A DNA stretch of 64,000 nt. Source: Pseudovirgaria hyperparasitica. Lineage: Eukaryota; Ascomycota; Dothideomycetes; Acrospermales; Acrospermaceae. This document shows, in pieces, positions 59,301 through 64,000 of the stretch (the stretch's first letter is position 1; the number at the start of each line of letters is the position of its first letter). Both the position numbers and the translations under genes were made by a program. The notes under the pieces are model-generated. The model searched no databases, was not told the DNA's origin, and worked only from the letters and a program-made list of their open reading frames with translations. Location: positions 1,489,727 to 1,553,726 of the forward strand of contig NW_022985555.1 of assembly GCF_010093815.1 (NCBI RefSeq), given 5' to 3'.

Positions 59301-60530
59301 ATTTTGACTCGTAATCGTTAGCTGGAAAGTCTCAGCCCTCTGCCAACCATCTTGGCTAATGAGCTGGACTATGTTCTAAAAATTATCATTACCATTATTC
59401 TGTCGGCCGCCACACACACTTCAGCTTGCTGAGTTTCTCGTACAAAGGCTAACTTATGGATCTGTTACGATGGTGGAGCGAGTGGACCTCATTGACCCCG
59501 TAGTTCCTGAGTGGAACCAAATGCCAATTGCTGCTTCGCGAACTGTACCTTGGAACGTCCTCTAGCTTTTGAAAGATCCGGTAACACCAGCCGCCAGCGC
59601 GAAGTGGGTGTGGGTATTGCGGACACCAGCGTATACCTCGCGTGCTCGACCCCGAAATTCTAAGCCACAGCCACAGATTATGAACTCATTCTTGACAAAA
59701 ACTCCCGACGATGAGCGTCTAGGCCATGAACGACGGCCCAATATTTACGGCATGGCCGCCGCTGGCTCGCTCGGCATCTTGAGTGTGTTGAGTGGAGTTC
59801 GCTAGAAGTAAGGGCAACCATACCACGTTACGTTAGGGGTAAATAGAATTGACTATAGGGCTGGCACGCCGGACTGGATACAAGGGATACACTTAGGGCT
59901 GCTCGACAATGAATGTTAGTGGACGGACTGCTGCTGGGGACCCCCCTGGGCTTCAAAGCCTCGTGTTGGCAGTTGTTGCAGAGGCAGTTGCACATCCATC
60001 ATGATCCCCAGGGATAGACACATCATCACTCACTTTGCATAGTCTTATTCGTTCACGTCAGGAAAATGGGCGACTCACAACAGCTGCTGCTGGACATCAG
60101 AAGTCCAGACGGTCATGCAACGAAACGCCTCTCATCACCACCTGAGTCCAGCCTCCAGTGCCTATGCAACTCTGATCATGTCCCCACCGTATGGCTTGCG
60201 CTTACTTACCTCTTCGGACCTTGCCAATGCCTCCCAATCGGGAAATGACAGGATCCGATAACGAAGCCATGCCCGTTTCTTCGCTTGGCTGCCTGAGAGA
60301 AACTGATTCTTGACTTTGAGCCTAGACACTATACGGGCGATGGTCCGTCTGCTAAGGTTCTTATACACGCCCGCATCGCCCTGTTATCGATATATTCTTC
60401 ATCTGTGGTTTTCGTCTTCATCTCCATCTTCACCTTCATCTGCCCCTTTTGTACCCTACCCTTCATCACGCTCGTTGTCTTTCTTCGCTTTTTAGTTAGG
60501 TGTGGTTGTATTCCACACCACTCGTCGCTC
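56327..60530. promoter_or_regulatory. Gene-free 4.2-kb interval between gtb3-like and agd3-like genes
   Basis: The two start codons face outward, so this is their shared upstream region. Near the gtb3 side is a G-rich run (56897-56929) and near 58221-58241 another. The agd3 leader (60395-60490) is strongly pyrimidine-rich. Frames inside, including 58433-58858 (+) and 59683-59805 (+), show no recognised family; the latter (MNSFLTKTPDDERLGHERRP start, 40 residues) has acceptable codons but no support. No tRNA was seen. Confidence 0.6.
56897..56929 (+). repeat. G-quadruplex-compatible G-rich run
   Basis: Five runs of three or more G (starting at 56897, 56904, 56914, 56921 and 56927) are separated by loops of 4, 7, 2 and 2 nt, which meets the usual G3+N1-7 pattern. 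It lies about 570 nt upstream of the gtb3 ATG on the opposite strand. Confidence 0.7.
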
Positions 60531-62744
60531 ATGGCACGCTTCACCTTTGCAAGCCTGTGTCGCCGGGCTGTTGCACTCGCTTTCACTCTCCCAGCCCTCA
60601 CAGCCGCTGCTACCGTAGACAGCACCATTCTCATCTTCGCCCGCGATGCAGCCTCAGCTTCCTCGGGCTATTCTGGTCTACAGGGCTACGGTATTCCCTA
60701 CCAAACAGTCATTGTGCCATCAGCCGGTATCACACTACCAACCCTGAACTCTTCAACCACAGCCGGCAATTACGGTGCCATCGTGGTGATTGGAGAAGTC
60801 AGCTACGACTATAGTGGCAGCTTCCGCAGCGCTCTCACCGACGCCCAGTGGGCTCAGCTATACGCCTATCAGTCTTCCTTTGGAGTCCGCATGGTCCGAC
60901 TCGACGTCTATCCTGGTCCCAACTTTGGTGCGACTGCCACTTCCGCGACCGCGGATGACCAGCCCATTAGCATTAGCAACATGTCGGCTTTTGCAACTGC
61001 AAATCTCAAAGCGTACGCATCCGGTCCTTTCCTTGATTTGATCTATTGATTGATGTGCGGCTGGGATCTGATCCCTTGCACCCTTGGCTGCATGATCTGA
61101 GCGCCCGCATATAATCTATTCCTCGTGGTTGCGTCGAACGTGCACTGACATCAGAACAGGGGTGCCCAGATGAGTACGGCCGGTCTTTACCATTATCCAG
61201 CCTCGATCACGAATACCTCCCTGGCCACCGAGGTCGCCCAATTTGCGACCAGTTCTGGCCCGGCGACTGCAGCTGTGATCAACAACTTTGGTAGCAACCG
61301 ACAGCAGATGGTATGGTTTCTGCCATTCGCAACCGAGTGGTCTGCTACGTCGAACTTCTTGCAGCACGCATGGATCCACTGGGCCACCCGAGGGTTGTAC
61401 AGCGGGTTCCGCCGCATCTATTTCAGCACCCAGGTCGACGACATGTTCCTGGCCACCGAGTTGTACGAGCCGGCCGGGACTGAATTCCGCATACGCACCA
61501 GCGATCTGAACGGCATCAGGGACTGGATTCCCACAATAAATGCGAAGATGCCTGGAGGTTCGAGCTACATTCCCGAGATTGGTCACAATGGCAACGGAGA
61601 TATCGAAGCTGCCGTGACTCTGGACTACAACAACAGTCCCGCCAAGTGTTCCCCTCAAGAAGCCATCGAGTACGATGAACAAGTCGACACCCCCCTCGAA
61701 TTCAAGAAGAACCTTGGCAGCGGGACTGACATCTGGCCCGCTACCCCTACTGCCTACGCCTGGTCGCTGAACTGTGCCAAGCTCGATGCGCTCGAGCAGT
61801 GGTGGACAGTCGTCGCAAACCGAGACGCCTTTGCTCACGTTTCACACACCTTCTCGCACTCCAGCTTGAACAACGCGACATTTGCCGACGCTAACAAGGA
61901 AATCACTTTCAACACGGCCTGGTTCCGGCAGATTGGTTTGTACTCGGCCAAGTACTTCTCCACCAAAGGTCTGATCCCGCCCGCCATCACGGGTCTGCAC
62001 AACGGCGATGCCATCCGTGCCTGGATCCAGAACGGCATTACAAACGTCGTCGGAGACAACACCCGGCCCGTCCTCCGCAACACCCAGAGCTCCTTCTGGC
62101 CCCTGACCTCGACCGTCAACGACAATGGCTACGCAGGGCTGAACATCATCCCGCGCTGGGCCACGACAATCTACTACAATTGCGACACACCCGACTGCAC
62201 GCTGCACGAATGGATCAACACCTCCGGCGGCAGCGGCGACTTCCAGAACCTCCTTAAGGATGCTCGCACCACAAACTCCCGCAACCTGCTTGGCCTGCAC
62301 TGGGACCCCTTTATGTTCCACCAGGCCAACCTGCGCTACACTGACATGCCCTCCACCGTCGTCAACGGCGTCTCCCAGAAGCTCTCCCTAATCCAGATCT
62401 GGGTCGAGGTCGTCGTCAACGAGATGGCCCGTCTGACCAACTGGCCCATGATTACGCTCAAGCACGACGATCTCGGCGCCGCCTTCATTGCGCGCCAGAC
62501 CCGCGATCAGTGCAGTCCAAAGATCAAATGGACCACCAGCACAGATGGCAAGACCATCACCGGCGCCACCGTCACGACTACGAACAACCAGTGCGGCACA
62601 AAAGTTCCCGTCACCTTCCCCGGTAAAGTCACGAATACAAATGGCGCGACCACGGAGCAGGTTGGCGGCGATCCGCTCACGCTCTGGGTCACTATGTCTG
62701 GCGCTGCAAAATCCTTCACGCTGCAGACTCCCATTCCTGTCTAA
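60531..62744 (+). CDS. agd3: Agd3-like secreted polysaccharide deacetylase (galactosaminogalactan)
   Basis: Exons 60531-61012 and 61160-62744 give 688 residues. The intron is long for this window (147 nt, GTACGC...GAACAG). In Aspergillus, Agd3 (carbohydrate esterase family 18) removes acetyl groups from GalNAc residues of secreted GAG, giving the polymer positive charge needed for adhesion and biofilm. A signal peptide is present (RRAVALAFTLPALTAAA). An N-terminal alpha/beta region (about 25-160) leads into a NodB-like deacetylase domain. Motif 1 is STQVDDMF (D254, D255) and motif 2 is HVSHTFSH (H390, H394), giving the metal-binding Asp and two His. Later come SSFWPLTSTV, LGLHWDPFMFHQAN and a beta-rich C-terminus. 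No GPI tail is seen. The start MARFTF is chosen because the longer frame upstream begins in the pyrimidine-rich leader. It is divergent from gtb3. Confidence 0.88.
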
Positions 62745-64000
62745 GCGAGGAATCGCAATCGCGGATCCTGTCGTCGTTCTTTGCGTTTCACTTTTTCCGG
62801 GGGTTTTATTTTTACTACACATGCCATGTACATATTGGTCTCTCTTTTCGTATGACATCAGCCAGCCTAAATGACTCTGCATCCTCACAACAACAATCCA
62901 TTTCCATATCCCAACTTCTATTACTTCCCTCATTTATTCGGTCTTTCAGTCATTCACTCATCTTTATTTAATCTTAATTTGCGAGGAATGAAACATACCG
63001 GTTACATTCCAAGCAAACAAAAAAGCGAAGCATTCCAGTGGCGCACGTGTGTGTGTGCGTGCGGTGTAGTGTGGTGTGTTGTATCTATCTAGTCGGAGTA
63101 GGGGTAGTACACGGAACAGGAGTAGTAGCGAATCTTCATGACCGTAATGATGATATTGGGTATTGAATGCTATTCCGTGTGTTTCAATGTTGTGGCGACT
63201 TGATTGAGTGAATGTCTTGAGTTTATTGTTTTGTTTTGTCTTGTTTTAGGAGCAAGGTATAATAAGACATACACGGACGAGGAACGTATATGGTGGAGAA
63301 TGTGGTTGCTGGTGGGTGTTGGGGTAGGTGTGATGTGATCTGTTCTGCGGCTTTTGTGATTGAATCTGCGTACTTTGGTCTGTGTAGTACTGCCTACGGT
63401 CTGTGATGTGCGGTGCGAGATGTGATTTGCTCTGCGGTCTGCGTTCCCAATTCTACGTCCTTATTACCGCCATGCAGACATACCCACGTTCTGACTGTCC
63501 CCTCTTAGTCCCACAATATACAAACAAACGCAGACGGGCACGCACAAAGTCCCCACAGACAAACACAATTGCACACACCGCTACCTCAACTTACCACTCC
63601 CACGACCACTCCCACGACCACAATTACCACCACCAACTACCGCAATAAAATTCCGAGAGGACAGGAGAAATTCGATAACGCGCGGCTACATACATGCAGG
63701 CAGCATACGCACTGACGCATGCATCTTGATGGAAGGATCGATAAAGTACCTCGGAAAGTTCCGACCGAGGGTGGGCGGCTCGGTGTCGGTGTCGGAGTTA
63801 GGAGATTGTGGGATTGGGGAATGAGGAGGTGGATAGTGGACGGTGGATGTTTGTGGATTAAGTTGTGAATATTGTGAATCTTGAGTGTGGGCTTGTGGAT
63901 GCGCATGCGCATATGTAAAGTCTGTCAGATTATGTATGATACTATAAATCATATATACCACTCAACAGCTCAGGAATTCTATTGTGGCCACTGTGAGGTG
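62745..64000. other. 3' region of agd3-like gene and following low-complexity DNA
   Basis: No gene was found to the window edge. Present are GTGTGTG/GCGTGCGGTG sequence (63047-63082), TTTTGTC/TTG repeats near 63220-63250, C/A-rich repeats (CCCACGACCACT type, 63598-63645) and a 14-bp palindrome at 63899. Minus-strand frames at the far end are low-complexity. Confidence 0.6.
63899..63912. repeat. 14-bp perfect palindrome
   Basis: ATGCGCATGCGCAT reads the same on both strands. It lies within GTGGAT-rich DNA near the right edge and could be a dimeric transcription-factor site or chance. Confidence 0.6.

Noticed and set aside
59683-59805. Possible 40-residue protein between the GAG genes
   Set aside because: Codons look plausible but no family, splice partner or promoter was seen, so it is mentioned only within the interval.
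56327-60530. Four WCGCGWNM (StuA-type) motifs between the two GAG genes (56701, 57795, 59536 and near 59638)
   Set aside because: StuA controls GAG genes in Aspergillus, but about four such degenerate motifs are expected by chance in 4.2 kb, so they are no evidence here.

Overview
The window is nuclear DNA of a filamentous ascomycete (Pezizomycotina; a Dothideomycete would fit, but this is inference). The reasons are the short introns (mostly 48-67 nt, with GT(A/G)NGN donors, CTRAC-like branch sites and YAG acceptors), a HET-C protein, the ERMES subunit Mdm12, an Acr3 arsenite permease, and two genes of the galactosaminogalactan (GAG) exopolysaccharide pathway. Thirteen protein genes are supportable. 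I found no tRNA, rRNA, CRISPR array or recognisable transposon. Gene density is low, with gene-free gaps of 1-7 kb.

Layout. 0-5 kb: a three-RRM RNA-binding protein of the TIA-1/Nam8/Csx1 type (+), followed by a long pyrimidine-rich, repeat-bearing intergene. 4.5-7.3 kb: a large, disordered, tail-anchored protein (-). 9.4-14.1 kb: a protein with three double-stranded-RNA-binding domains (-), a Maf-type nucleotide pyrophosphatase (-), and a divergently placed zinc-free alkenal/prostaglandin-reductase-type dehydrogenase (+). 16.7-17.6 kb: a Pro/Thr-rich secreted protein (-). 21.8-23.1 kb: mdm12 (-). 30.2 kb: a small 94-residue protein with a strong promoter (+). 34.3-35.4 kb: a divergent choline/ethanolamine-kinase-like protein (+). 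36.2-37.6 kb: an RBR E3 ubiquitin ligase (-). 38.5-41.8 kb: het-C (+). 42.3-43.6 kb: acr3 (+). 44.0-45.5 kb: a monocarboxylate-transporter-like MFS permease (-).

The right third (47.4-62.7 kb) is the most interesting part. A 2947-residue multi-pass membrane protein with a C-terminal PelF-like GT4 glycosyltransferase domain (gtb3-like, -) faces, across a 4.2-kb gene-free interval, a secreted metal-dependent polysaccharide deacetylase (agd3-like, +). In Aspergillus fumigatus the genes gtb3 and agd3 belong to the five-gene GAG cluster (uge3, sph3, ega3, agd3, gtb3). Gtb3 is thought to polymerise and export the Gal/GalNAc chain, and Agd3 partly removes N-acetyl groups outside the cell so that the polymer becomes cationic and adhesive. 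The window therefore appears to hold one side of a GAG locus, and the missing members may lie just beyond position 64,000.

The other genes look like housekeeping or single accessory genes without an obvious shared pathway. Exon boundaries were placed by eye from splice consensus and continuity of conserved domains, so each should be treated as a prediction.
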